Positions 33,148 through 44,700 of a stretch of DNA of 64,000 nucleotides are shown here, one piece after another. The notes beneath the pieces were generated by a model, which saw only the letters and a program-made list of their open reading frames with translations, searched no databases and had not been told where the DNA came from. The position numbers and the translations under genes were made by a program. The stretch comes from Rhypophila decipiens (taxonomy: Eukaryota; Ascomycota; Sordariomycetes; Sordariales; Naviculisporaceae): the NCBI GenBank assembly GCA_033297075.1, contig MU858048.1, positions 1 to 64,000 on the forward strand, in the 5' to 3' direction. How positions within the stretch are numbered: position 1 is the stretch's first letter; each line of letters begins with the position of its first letter.

Positions 33148-36100
33148 GGGCTGCAGACTGCAGCCTGAGTCCAGATTGACAACCAAGGCAATAACGCTCA
33201 ATGGTGTGAATGGGGCTTCTGGGGATGACAAGGGATGGCAAACGGGTAGGTAACCGTTGTTGGTTTTTTGATACCTAAAGGAGCGCCAAACAAAGGCTTG
33301 ATCTGAACAGGTTGATTATCGACGGCCTGAAAGGCGAACACAAAGAGTACAAAGAGCCTTGTGAGTGAGCAACAATAGAGGCTTCTTTCTATCTGAGCAT
33401 CTTTGTTAGCTTGATCACAATGAGGTCGCGAATGCTGTTTCGTCATCTCACCAAAGATGGTGGGGAAAAGACGAGATGGATTCCATCTTCCACGTTCTCG
33501 AGAGACATGATTGGCGGTGACGGGTGAGGTGAAAAATTGGAAATCCGTTATCCCATCTTTTTCCATTGTCGCCTTCCCGACCAAGGTCGAGTGCTTGGCC
33601 GCTTAGTGATTCGGGCTGTCGATGAAAATCTGGACGAGAGGATGGTATCATTCGTTCCACAAAACAAATGAAGAGACGACCAATTGTGGCGGCCAAGGGG
33701 ATACCCCTCCATGGTTGAATCGAGCTCTGAAAGTTCTCTCGAGTCGGCAACAACTGTGAAGGAGTGGGAGGGTGGGAGGGTGAACTTCGGTGAAGTGTGC
33801 TGTGTGTTAGTGAGGTGTGGGTCACAACCTTGCCAACCCGAAGATGGCCGTCAGCAGGGATCTGTTCCGTTTCCAAGCTTCGCAGTCTTCCGGACTCCTG
33901 CTCAGGCACCGTCGCACTCTGATTGGTCAGTGGTCGTTCGCGGCTGCCGGGTACCTGACAGCCGCCCAGCCTTTCCCATGTGTTCTGCCCTGACAGGCTC
34001 AACCAGGATTCCTCATCGAGGTGGGGGGTTCGTTGCTGATCTTCTGGGCACTGCTGGGCTAAACCTACCCTCCAAGCTGAGGGCTGCATGAGAAGAAAAA
34101 ACTGTTTGCCAACTTTTCGGACGGCATCTGCACTCGGTTGCAGTCCATCACAGTTGATCCACGTCATCACTTTTTCCGCGACAGACACAGCAATTCTGGG
34201 CCCCTCCACGTGTAGTCCTTGAGCGCGGGATTGGTGAACCCAGAAAGCTGGCAGGCTGGAGTCTGAGACAACGCGGTGAACTTGGGCGGTCTGGACGAAT
34301 ATCCCGCACACCTTTGGATTCTCTGTGGTGGTTGGAGTGCAGGCGCACCGTGGAAAAATTTTCACCTGATTTTTCTTCTTCCCATGGGGTGTGGTCCGGC
34401 TCCGAGACGGATGGTCAGGCTGGAAGGGCTAGAATCCGGACTTGGTGGAGGTGAGGTCGGCTCACTCATCACCTGTGGTTCCTGCCCTTTGGAGAATGAA
34501 ATGTCCCAACACATCCAGCCTTGCCCGCTCGACATTTACCGGTACCTGGCAGGGGTAATATCCTCTTCGTGCCTTGCTGTAAAGCAACCCAGTTCGAGCA
34601 CGGCAGCCGGGCAGCATTCGGTCGGCAAAGCACTGCATACAACATGCTACCACCCTGACCCATGCTTGAGGAAGCGAATGCGCCAGAGATGCAATCCGAC
34701 TGTCCCGCCCAGATTTAGAAGCCTGCATCTGCCGGAGCCGGCCAGCTTGTTGGTCTTGTGCGAATCCAACTCATCGGCCCGTTCAATATCCAGGGTGGAG
34801 AGGGCCCAACGGTCGTTCGTACCTCTGGACAAATGGAAAGCTGGTTGGTACATTAATGACAGCCTTCTAGATCGCGCCATGGAAATCTTGCACAGTCGGT
34901 GAGTCGGAAGGCTATCACATAGTACACCCACAGCCGACGGCCGAATGTCACCATCGAGGGGCAACCAAAGGAGGGGCCCACGGGGCCCTACGAAAAATGG
35001 GACCGTGAAAAGTCAAATTGAAAACCTGCGAAAAAGATTCAATAAAAAACTGGATCTCGTCATCGATCACCTTCCCGGTCAAGGTTGAGAAATTCCGCCC
35101 ACGAAAACAAGCCGGTTCTCGAAAAATCCTCCCAGCGGCGGGGTGGTGACACAAGTCGTGGAAAAAGCGCCAACCAACGAGATGCTCGCTCGAATTTCAT
35201 GCCCGTTCAAACATGACACAGGCGCCGGGCCAACCGCGTCTAACTTTTTACTACCTTACTATTACTGTGCTGTATGTGCCTGCATTTGTCACTCTATTGC
35301 CAGCACATAGGTGAACAAGAACAAGTCGGCCATCACATCCTCCTCCTGATTGTCAATCGACAACAGATATGTGACCAACCTCTTCTGCCTGTTGAAGCGG
35401 AGAGAGCACAGATCTCAACCCGGCCTCCCGTAGCTATCCGTTTGCCCGATCAAGATTCTCTCCCGTCCGTCTGGGTCTTCACATATACTATGTAGGTACC
35501 TGCCGTCTACGTAATACGTTCACCGTGTATTAGGACGGGATAACTCTCGTACCTAGCAGCCAGCCACTGAGAAGAGGACCTTTCGGTCAAGAGCCCGGCC
35601 GGCTACGGTAGGTATTCTGAATATGCACGAAACAAATCGACTCCCATTCACTCCCACGACCATTTCCATTGAAGGATGGATCCTTCTTTGGTGGTAGGCA
35701 TCCAGGGTAGATGAGGACTCTGTGTAATTGAAAAAGGCACGGATAGCTTGCAAGTTGCAGCTGCTTCGCTTCTCTTCTCTTCAGTCAGCCGCGGCGTTCC
35801 GAACCATCCAGTAGGAAGCCAAGAACCAAAAACGTAACCCATGGTTTAATATATATGTCACAGCGAGAGAATCCATTGCTTACTTGTGTGTTGGTCAGAG
35901 GTACAGCACTTGCATATATTCAGGTGCCTTACATTCCAGGTGAGTGAACCGCGGGAGGAGGTGAGTGGCTGTGTCCCCTCGGGTCGGGTCATCATTCCTA
36001 CGTGCACCAGCCTCCGGAGCTGAGATTGGTGAACGACCCTGCTTGTTGGTGGCAGGTCGATAGGTACATAGTGAGGTAATCGCAAATATCACACCCGATC

Positions 36101-36819
36101 CTAATTATAGCGGGCTGGCGGGAAGAGAGCAGCACTGATACGACTTGTTTGCTTTGTCTTGTGTGGTGTAGATTAAGGTACTTATCCATCTTCCCTTGTT
36201 CTCACCACGCACCATTCGCCTCGGCCCTTGAAACCAGACTCGGCATGTCTATCTGTATATTTAAGACACCTTTTGGTTCAGTCGGACGAGATATCTCGCG
36301 AGACCTACCGACCGACGTCCTTCCCAAGATCGACCTTGCGATTTCCTCCGTCTTCTTGAACTCTGGTTTATTGCCAAGGGTCGACATGGAACCGATCTCA
36401 GGCCAGACTTCGGCGTCAGAGACATTATGTTGTGGAGTAGAGACATGGATATCTCTCCCTAAGCCGAGATTGATTTCCCAGTCCGGACTTCTGTCCTGGA
36501 CCGGACAGGGCTTGTTGTCCAGGAAACATTATGTGCCGACTAGTTCAGTAACTAGCCACAAAAAGAACCCTCCGGAGTGGGACATGTTGATGTTATGACA
36601 ATCCATGAGGATATGTAATCATACCATTATTGCCATCGCAAACAATGCTTATAAAAATCACCAAGAATTGGCGTCACAAAATTGGCATTTCAGCCTCAAT
36701 CAGTGCCGCTCTCCATGTCTTGGATCCAATCACTGGATCCAATCACGAAACCATGATGGATCCACCTGCCCGTCGGCGAATAATTCATCCAGGTGAAGAG
36801 AGGACGTCGAATCCAGGTT

Positions 36820-38879
36820 CTAGCTCGGCATTCCATCGTAATTATCGCTGTTGATCTCCATCCGCGACCGGGCCTCGCGGATGAGCGCCTTTGCCTCCTC
36901 CACCTCGACGCCGTCCTGGCACAACTCGGTGGCCAGACGGTTGGCAGTCTCGTAGTCTTCGGTGCGCATCGCAAATCGGGCCAGCCACATGCGCGCCTTG
37001 CTAGTCGCTACAGTCACGCCTGTCCCTTCGTGTCCACCACCACCGCCTCCTCTGTTCGCCCCCTCGCCTTCCGTGTCTGAGCCCACCCCAGACGAGTCTT
37101 GATGGATCGAGACCGAATCGCCCAGCCCAGTTGCATCATTATTATTCCCGCCGAACTCCTGGGCGACGCAAAGCTCCATATATGCCTTGGTCTCTTCCTC
37201 ATTGTCCAGTCTCTCGTACATGGACGCGATCTGGAGCAGCACCTCCGGGTCCATCTGTGCCATCCTGTCAATAGTCCCGGCACTGCTAGCCGTCGAGTCA
37301 TAGTATGTGTCAGCGAGAAGTGCTCGCTTGAGGGCCTTGATGCCGTCTTTATCGCGGCCCATCTTTTGCAGACAGGATCCGACCGCCTGCCACATCTTGC
37401 CGTCCCAGGGTCGGAGGCCAGCGGCTTTCTTGTAGTACCAGAGGGCATATGCATGCATTTCGAGCACCTCGTATGTCTGCCCCAAGCCATACCAGGCGCG
37501 ATAATCCCTACGGTTGACATCGATGGCTCTCCTGTACGATTCGATCGCGGCATGTGTATTTTTCAGCTCCACGTATTCGTGGCCCATGAGCGTCCAGGCT
37601 GATAAGCACGAGCGGTCCAAAGTAAGCGCACGACGGAAGTACTGGACGGCTTTCTCGTGTAGGGACAATAGCGAATAGTAATTCCCAATTACAACGCACG
37701 ATTCGGGCCGGAATTTGTCGATGCTCGAGCAGAGGTGAGCCAGAAATGCCAGTTTCGGGCGTTGATTCAAGACGTATAGGATATTAGAGTAGTGGTCTAA
37801 TGAATCGAGCCGGTGAGGATGTAACGCCAAAATGTGGTTGAAATCTTGCTCTGCTGCTATCAAATCTTTGGAATGATAGTTTAACAAAGCCTTGCAGGTT
37901 AGGAGAAATGAAGATGTGGGGAATATGTTGAGAAGGTCATTAAGCGAGTCAGCGAGGCTCTGCCCCTGCTGGTAAAGGTTGATTGCTGTGTTGGTGTAGA
38001 ATATGAATGTCATGATGTTCTGGGGGAGGCGTGGTATTATTTTGTTGAGTTGCTCGACTCTGGCGACCAGATTCGTGATCTCGAGCCAGCAGCCCCAGTT
38101 CCAGGGAAAGATGTGAACGCTCTCCAGCAGATAGCCCAATGCTGCATCTTCATTCTTCTCTTTGGCAAGAACCATTCCATACAGATATTCCAGGAAGCCT
38201 TGGCTTGGCGGGAGATTGTTCTGGCCGGATTTCCGCTCCGTGAACCACCTCTCGAGGAAGCGGCTGACCATGAGGAGCTGCTTGTTGACGACAGTCCCCA
38301 GGTCTTGTGGCCCCATGATCATCTCCGAGTCTTCGTCTTTGGTCTTCTCGCCCGAAATTACTTTTGCATATAGTGCCAGAAACAGGCTCCTCTGACTGAT
38401 GCCAGGGAGGAGTGGATCCGAAGAAAAGTGGACTGCTTTCCCTTTCCCCTTGGAAGTTGTAGCTTCGGCTTGTTTTGTAGACGTGATGCCTGACAGGAGG
38501 GTTTCCGGAAGGAAGACGGCGGCGCATCGATCGAACTCTTTGTTTTCGAAGAAGGCTTTCGCCAGGAGGTACCTGTCGAACTCACTGGCTTCCATGGCCG
38601 CCTCTCGGGCGTCGTTATTGGGCGCAAACACTGGGTGTAGGTAGCCCCCAATTCCCGGAGCAGGCGCTAGATCAGGCCTGGTCGGAGGAATATCGGGGAG
38701 GGCGTTGAGCAGCTCTGCGGCCCTGTTTCCCTTGCGTTAGTCTCAGATCCCTCTTGCGCTTGACATGACCGGACCGCCTACCATTTTGAGGATTGGTAAA
38801 GACATCGTTCGGAGAGTTTGACAACTGCTCCTTGCAACGACACCCTGAGATGCCGTGCATCTGTAGCCGAAAGAGGCAT
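36820..38879 (-). CDS. CDC23: Anaphase-promoting complex subunit 8 (Cdc23/APC8)
   Basis: TPR subunit of the APC/C ubiquitin ligase, nuclear. Exons complement(38782-38879, 36820-38722) with a 59-nt intron give 666 residues. The start MPLSATDARHLRVSLQGAVV plus spliced QSSKW|AAELLNALPD matches the APC8 N-terminal domain; EFDRYLLAKAFFENKEFDRC follows at about residue 85. A run of TPR motifs occupies about residues 230-520 (for example YFRRALTLDRSCLSAWTLMG, AIESYRRAIDVNRRDYRAWY, ALWYYKKAAGLRPWDGKMWQ). The C-terminus contains an acidic/Gly-rich insert (GVGSDTEGEGANRGGGGGGH, about 585-605). Length is typical. Divergent from ERG20. Confidence 0.95.
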
Positions 38880-39510
38880 GGTGAAATAATTATATTGCGG
38901 CGACCTGGGTTTGGAAAAGGTCTGTTATGGTTGGAGACTGAGTCGAAAATTGAACTCTAGACGGCGAAAGCACAAGCCGGTAGGATTAGATGTTTCGTCT
39001 CGGTTGTCGATTATGCGTATCTCATCGTCGCACTGTCATCTCGTCATTTGATCATTCGGTCATTCAATGTTGTCGGAGGACCAGCTCTGCTACTCGGTGG
39101 TGGGTTGCCTGTGACGACAAACTTCAAGCTGTCAATGAAGTTCGCGGTCAGCTAGCTGGAAGACGCGTTTGGCCCCCACTACGGAGTATACCGTCCTTAT
39201 CCTTGGGATTTGGTAGCTCAAGGGTTCACAGCTGCACTAGTTACCAGACTGGTTAGCGCCCGGGTAACCTCGACCCCACAACATTGAACCCAATTCAGAC
39301 AACCCCGCCATATTTGCTAGAGTCAGGGGAAAGACCCCGCTGTCGGCCATTTTGGGCAAATGGCCGGCTTCTTCAGCCACCTTCAGTCCGCCCAAGACTC
39401 CTCCACTATCCAAGATAAAGCCGGGTATTTCAGCTTCAACTTGCTGTTGACGTTTTGTTCTGACTCTACCAGAACATCTCCCCTCAGAGAAACCCCCAAC
39501 TGACAGCAAT
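38880..39510. other. Divergent promoter region APC8 / ERG20
   Basis: A 631-bp interval between outward-reading genes. It contains a perfect 9-bp inverted repeat at 39344-39366. Confidence 0.5.
39344..39366. promoter_or_regulatory. Perfect inverted repeat upstream of ERG20
   Basis: CGGCCATTT, a 5-bp spacer, then AAATGGCCG. The arms also create a CGG-N17-CCG arrangement of the kind bound by some Zn2Cys6 dimers. It is 145-167 bp upstream of the farnesyl diphosphate synthase start. Functional meaning is inference. Confidence 0.4.
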
Positions 39511-40616
39511 ATGGCGCAAAAGACCACGCTCAAGGAGTTCGAGTCGGTGTGGCCCAAGCTCGAGGAGGCCCTCCTCGAGCAGGCCAGGGGCTACAAGCTT
39601 CCTGCCCGGGAGCTCGAATGGTACAAGAAGGCAAGTCACTATGCCCAGGCTCTTCTCTAAACGGAATCAACTGTCTAACATATCCCATGTAGAGTCTCGA
39701 AACCAACCCCCTCGGCGGAAAATGCAACCGCGGCATGTCCGTCCCCGACAGTGTCTCCCTCCTCCTGGGCAAATCCCTCTCGGAAGAAGAATACTTCCAA
39801 GCCGCAACCCTAGGCTGGCTGACGGAGCTTCTGCAAGCCTTCTTCCTCGTCTCGGACGACATTATGGACAGCAGCATCACGCGCCGGGGCCAACCATGCT
39901 GGTACCGCCAGGACGGAGTTGGCATGATCGCTATTAACGATGCCTTCATGTTGGAGGCAGCCATCTACACGCTCCTGAAGAAGTACTTCCGCAGCCACCC
40001 GCGCTACGTCGACCTGATTGAGCTCTTCCACGAAGTCACCTTCCAGACCGAGATGGGCCAGCTCTGCGACCTCCTCACCGCCCCCGAGGACGTGGTCAAC
40101 CTCGACAACTTCTCCCTCGAGAAATACTCCTTCATCGTCATCTACAAGACGGCCTATTACTCCTTCTACCTCCCCGTCGCTCTGGCCCTCTACCAGCTCA
40201 ACATCGCCACCCCCAAGAACCTGAAGCAGGCCGAGGACATCCTCATCCCGCTAGGCGAGTACTTCCAGGTGCAAGACGACTACCTCGACAACTTTGGCCT
40301 GCCCGAGCACATTGGCAAGATCGGCACAGACATCATGGACAACAAGTGCTCGTGGCTGGTCAACCAGGCGCTCAAGATCGTCACGCCCGAGCAGCGTACG
40401 ATCCTCGAGGAGAACTACGGCCGCAAGGACAAGGACAAGGAGGCCGTCATCAAGAAGCTCTACGATGACCTCAACCTCGAGCAGCGCTACAAGGACTACG
40501 AGGAAAAGGTGGTGGGCGATATCCGCGCCAAGATTGCTCAGATCGACGAGAGCGAGGGCCTCAAGAAGGAGGTCTTTGAGGCTTTCCTCGGCAAGATCTA
40601 CAAGCGCAGCAAGTAA
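39511..40616 (+). CDS. ERG20: Farnesyl diphosphate synthase
   Basis: Condenses dimethylallyl and geranyl diphosphate with isopentenyl diphosphate to farnesyl diphosphate, feeding sterols, dolichol, haem A and protein prenylation. Exons 39511-39630 and 39693-40616 give 347 residues, the usual fungal length. It has the first aspartate-rich motif DDIMD in [13 protein letters not shown], with aromatic FF five/four residues before it as in farnesyl synthases; the second is DDYLD in [14 protein letters not shown]. The C-terminus is the basic KIYKRSK. The single intron starts GCAAGT after AAG and ends TGTAG, a GC-AG intron; no GT donor in the vicinity preserves the frame. Divergent from APC8. Confidence 0.97.
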
Positions 40617-41705
40617 AGTGAAAGACGTGAAAGACGACGGATGGGACGGAAAAACTTCCCCGTGAAGCAAGTCAACAAAGCAAAAACCCAACACATCTTT
40701 TTCGGATCCAAGTTATTGACAAAGCCCGTGGCAGGTTCCCTTTCGTGTGTTTGTTGTGGAGCAATATGTTACTGATGCATGCTCTGTTTGGTCTATTATA
40801 TTCTTCGTATATCCTAATCTTTTTTGTATGCGTTTGTCGAAGTTGAAAAAATACCATGTGGGTCGACCTTTTTTTCTTATTTTGTTGGAGCGATAGAAAC
40901 CCATATCAACCTTAATAGACTCACCCTTTCTTTCTCCTGGCTCCAATTCTGCAAGCAACGCAGACAGACTTATGAGTAGGTATCGAACAAGGTATGTATC
41001 TCAGTGATATGGACTCACACTACACCATGTACAGGTAGACAAAAGAAATCACAGATGCGGAACGAGTAATTATTACCTAGGCACGGCAGGCATCGTCATC
41101 GATATCCGGCGAGTAAGGCTTGCTTGCGGTATGCTAAACATTCCAACTATGAATATTATCAGGAGGATATCCTCCGGTCATCACGATCTACGATGAAGGT
41201 AGGCGTATGTAGCTTCGTCAGTTAAACGATATGAGACTTGCATGATTTTATTTATATACAGGCAAATCTTTCGGAATAACCATATCTTATTAGCAGTTTT
41301 CCCTGGCTATTCCCCTCCATGTTGCATTGACAACCTTGATCAATGCCGCTCGCGAGGGTAACAGTACTCTCGATAAGGTGGAAGAGGTCGATGACTAGGT
41401 ATATTGTTAACCCCTGTGGGGTTGCTCGTCTCGTCGCCCTCATCCAGGACAACCTGGATGATTATTTCCGTATTGTTTACAGGACCTGCAAGTTACTACC
41501 TTTCATCAAACAGAATTACAGAATGCCAGACAACTTGGAGTTATCGAAATTGTGAGGATAAAGGGTCTAGGGATTAGCCAATCTATCTATACCAAGGAAT
41601 ATATACTTTAAAGAATCTACTTATCCATAGGATACTTGTTCCCAAACCAAGCTTCACTTTTTACTCCCAATCTCCAGACTCTAATGTCGTATCTCCCTGG
41701 TATGC
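40617..41705. other. Convergent intergenic region, ERG20 / MFS
   Basis: About 1.1 kb of AT-leaning sequence between converging genes. No gene, RNA or repeat is supported. Confidence 0.5.
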
Positions 41706-44700
41706 TCATCTTCTCGTGGCGCGGGTCATGGGTATCGCTTCGGCACTCTGAAGGATCACCTCGTCACCATCACTCTCAGAGCTACCAACATGCATATGCA
41801 AGTGGTCGCTATCCGAGCTCAACATCTCTTCAGCAGAAACAACTCCACTCTCCCCCTCCTCAGCCACCGTCTCTGCAGCGACGCCCTCACGCCCCTCTCC
41901 TCCGCTGTGATGAGCAGGGCCGCGGTCTTTGTGGGTATCCTGCCCTTGAACAACACCACCACCTAGGGAGGACGGACCAGGATCACTGCGGATAAACCGG
42001 CTGCTCTTGCCCTTCCGGCTGCTCACTCTGCGCACGAGATCCGCCGTCTTGGCCCCAATCTTGGTCGCCTCTTCAACCGCCGCAGCAGCAGACTGAATCG
42101 CACCACGGTTGAGATGAGTGGCCGCCTCATCGAGAAGACGATTCCTCTTGCGGATCTCGGTCCACCGCGTCATGGAGCCGAGCTCGAGAATATTGACACG
42201 CCTCATCTTGTCCGATGGATTGCCCATCAGGTTGGGGCGCCACATCTCGGCGTCGCTCATGGTATTCGCCGGTGCCCTTTCCGACCTCGCTGCAGCTTCT
42301 GACAGGGTGCGACTTCTCTCTCTACGGAGTTCAGTCCATTTCTCCATTTCCATGGTTCTGGATTTGGGGATGATGGGTACTTCTTTGAAACGAGCAAGCA
42401 CAGCGATCAAGAGGATTGTTAGGATACAAAGGATGCCTGTGACGACGCCTGTGGCAGTTTGCTGACCCAAATGTCGCTGGAGCGTTCCCCCGATTCCAGT
42501 GGCCAGGGCAGCGAGAATGAAGCCCAATGCGTGGCATACAGCAAATCCAGCGGCGACCCGAGGAAAAGAGGAGTAGTTAGTCCGTTTCGACGTTTTGGAT
42601 GAGGCTCTCCGGGGCCTCCCGGTCATACTTGGCTGCAAATCCGAAGTATCAAAGGTCTCCATGATAAGCCCATTGCACTCCGAGATGGCCAGTCCCGAAA
42701 AGAAACCTATCAGGGCGGCGAAAATCACCGGGGCCACCAGTGGCATGTCTTCTGGTCCCACAGACACAGCAGTGTATAATGCTCCAGCCACAGGCAGGGT
42801 TACACAGAACGCGGCTCGACGGAGCAGATGGGACGTCAGGTTGATCTTGCCATCCGCCCAGGTTTTGTCAGACACATCTTGATGATGCCTCTCGCTGGAG
42901 AATATGTTGGCCTTCTGGAAAGGGACTGCCACCAGAGCCCCAATCGAGATGGATGCAACACATAACCCGACCAAAGGAGATTGCAGTCGGTAGAACCGCG
43001 AGGTAAGGGAACCTAGCAAAACAATAATCAAGACAACTTGGGCGTAGATCCAGCCCGTGTAGAGAGCGATGACGATGAACCCGGGCTGACGAAGCATCTC
43101 GAATGAGAGAAGAATTCCGTGATAGACCTCTTGCCACCACCAGGTTGGTCCGTCCTTGATCCGATGCATCATGACTTCACCACGAGCAACCCGTCGCGAT
43201 ATCCGGTTACCGTCTCTAACCTCGGCCACAGATCTTCTGAAAGGCGAACGTCGGGACTCCGGGCATACCACGTTCAAGAGAAGGATCGCAGCGGTGATGA
43301 TGATGCTGATATGGAAACCCCATGATGGATTCTGCGTGTCAATAATGGCGGCGCCAATGAAGAAACCAACGCCAAGAGAACCGATAAAGCACCAGGTCCA
43401 TATTCCCAGCCAGACACCCATACCGCCTCCATGTCTTCGCACGTCATATTTGTCCACAACTTCCTGATGTGGATTCCCGCTCATCAACGAAGCACCAAAC
43501 AGGTCCATCAGGATCGAGTGAAAGTTCATGCTGGCAAAGCCCAGTGCAAGACCCATGAAGGCGCGAGAGCTGAGGAGAGCCTATCTCCATTTACTGACAA
43601 AGGGCGACCTCCACGTACTTACAGAGATTGCCTGTGGGAAGAGCAACGGCATGGAGAGTGCAAGACTCGACAAGATGTACGGCTTCCTTCCGTGCAGAAG
43701 AGGTAGCGGCCAGAAAAAGAAGGTCGGAATGGCAAGACCCAGATAGAACAAGACATTGCCCAGGTTTGCATAGTGGTTGAGATCGGCGATCCAGTATTGG
43801 ATAGAAGGCACCATGCCAGCATACATGCCGACCAGTATGCCGATCAGTGCCGTGCTCAAACAAGCAACTGTGGCTACGAATCGCTTTCGAGCAGTCGACC
43901 AGTCGCGGGCCACGGGTTGTCTCCTGTACAGTCGCCCAAGACTAAAGCCTTGATAGCCTCGGATGCTGATATGGGACTTTCCCCGTAGGTTAAATGGGTT
44001 CCTGGTTGGTTGCTCCGATGGACTTTCCACTTGCTGTTCTCCCGCCTCAGATCCCGCTGTTGACAGAGGGGGAAACTGAAGCCGAGAAGACGGTCCAGGT
44101 GTTGCCAAACGGGGAAACTGAGCCCGAGAAGGCGGTCTAGCCGTTGACAAAGGGGGAAATTGCTCCAGATGAGACCTGGCTTGTGCTGGAGCGCCGTCAA
44201 CACTCTGGTGGAGATATTTGCCATCAACTTCATCAAGTACACCATCAGCAGCACCGTCGAGGTTCCAACATCCTAGTTCCAGGCGTCTACCGTCAATTTC
44301 CACTTCTGTCAGATCTTCATCCCAGGATTCATCATCGGGAGGACCGTCCACTTTGTACCCCTGTGATCGGTGACGGGTTAGACCGCTGAGGCTGCGACGG
44401 CTTCTCAGTTTCTTTGACCTGAATATTCGTGGGAGACACCGAGATCTCTGAGGAGATGCTGGCTCGGGTTCTTCTTCGAGCCGTTGCAACACAGGAACAG
44501 ACTGCACTTTTGCGAGACGATGGGTCGAAGCCTTTAACGAGACAGGCTTCTGCTGAGAATCTTTCCGTGGGTAGCCTGGACTGACACTCGAGGAATGATT
44601 CGGAATACCAAACCCAACGGTCCTACTGTTCATTCCTGGATTTGAACTGTGTTTCTTTGGGATTCGCTTCAGCGGTGCACCAGAGTCGTATGCTTCCCTG

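Larger units (their letters stand above)
32633..36819. other. Gene-free interval, 4.2 kb
   Basis: Upstream region of the secreted-protein gene and 3' flank of APC8. Frames such as minus 33448-34365 and plus 34276-34902 are long but show no domain, no hydrophobic pattern and no spliced continuity, so they are not called. It contains a 24-bp tandem duplication (33100-33147) beside an 8-bp inverted repeat (33149-33165). Confidence 0.45.

Noticed and set aside
33448..34365. 305-residue minus-strand frame
   Set aside because: Long, but no recognisable domain, signal peptide or membrane pattern, and odd composition; chance open frame in GC-balanced intergenic DNA is more likely.
34276..34902. 208-residue plus-strand frame
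   Set aside because: Overlaps the previous frame on the other strand and shows no conserved pattern or plausible splicing.
35069..35092. Possible relic repeat shared with 33571-33594 (CCTTCCCGGTCAAGGTTGAG-like)
   Set aside because: Only about 20 bases match and the flanks do not align; too short to separate from chance.
36149..36598. 149-residue plus-strand frame
   Set aside because: No domain, Cys/Ser-rich in a random way, no start context or neighbouring exon.
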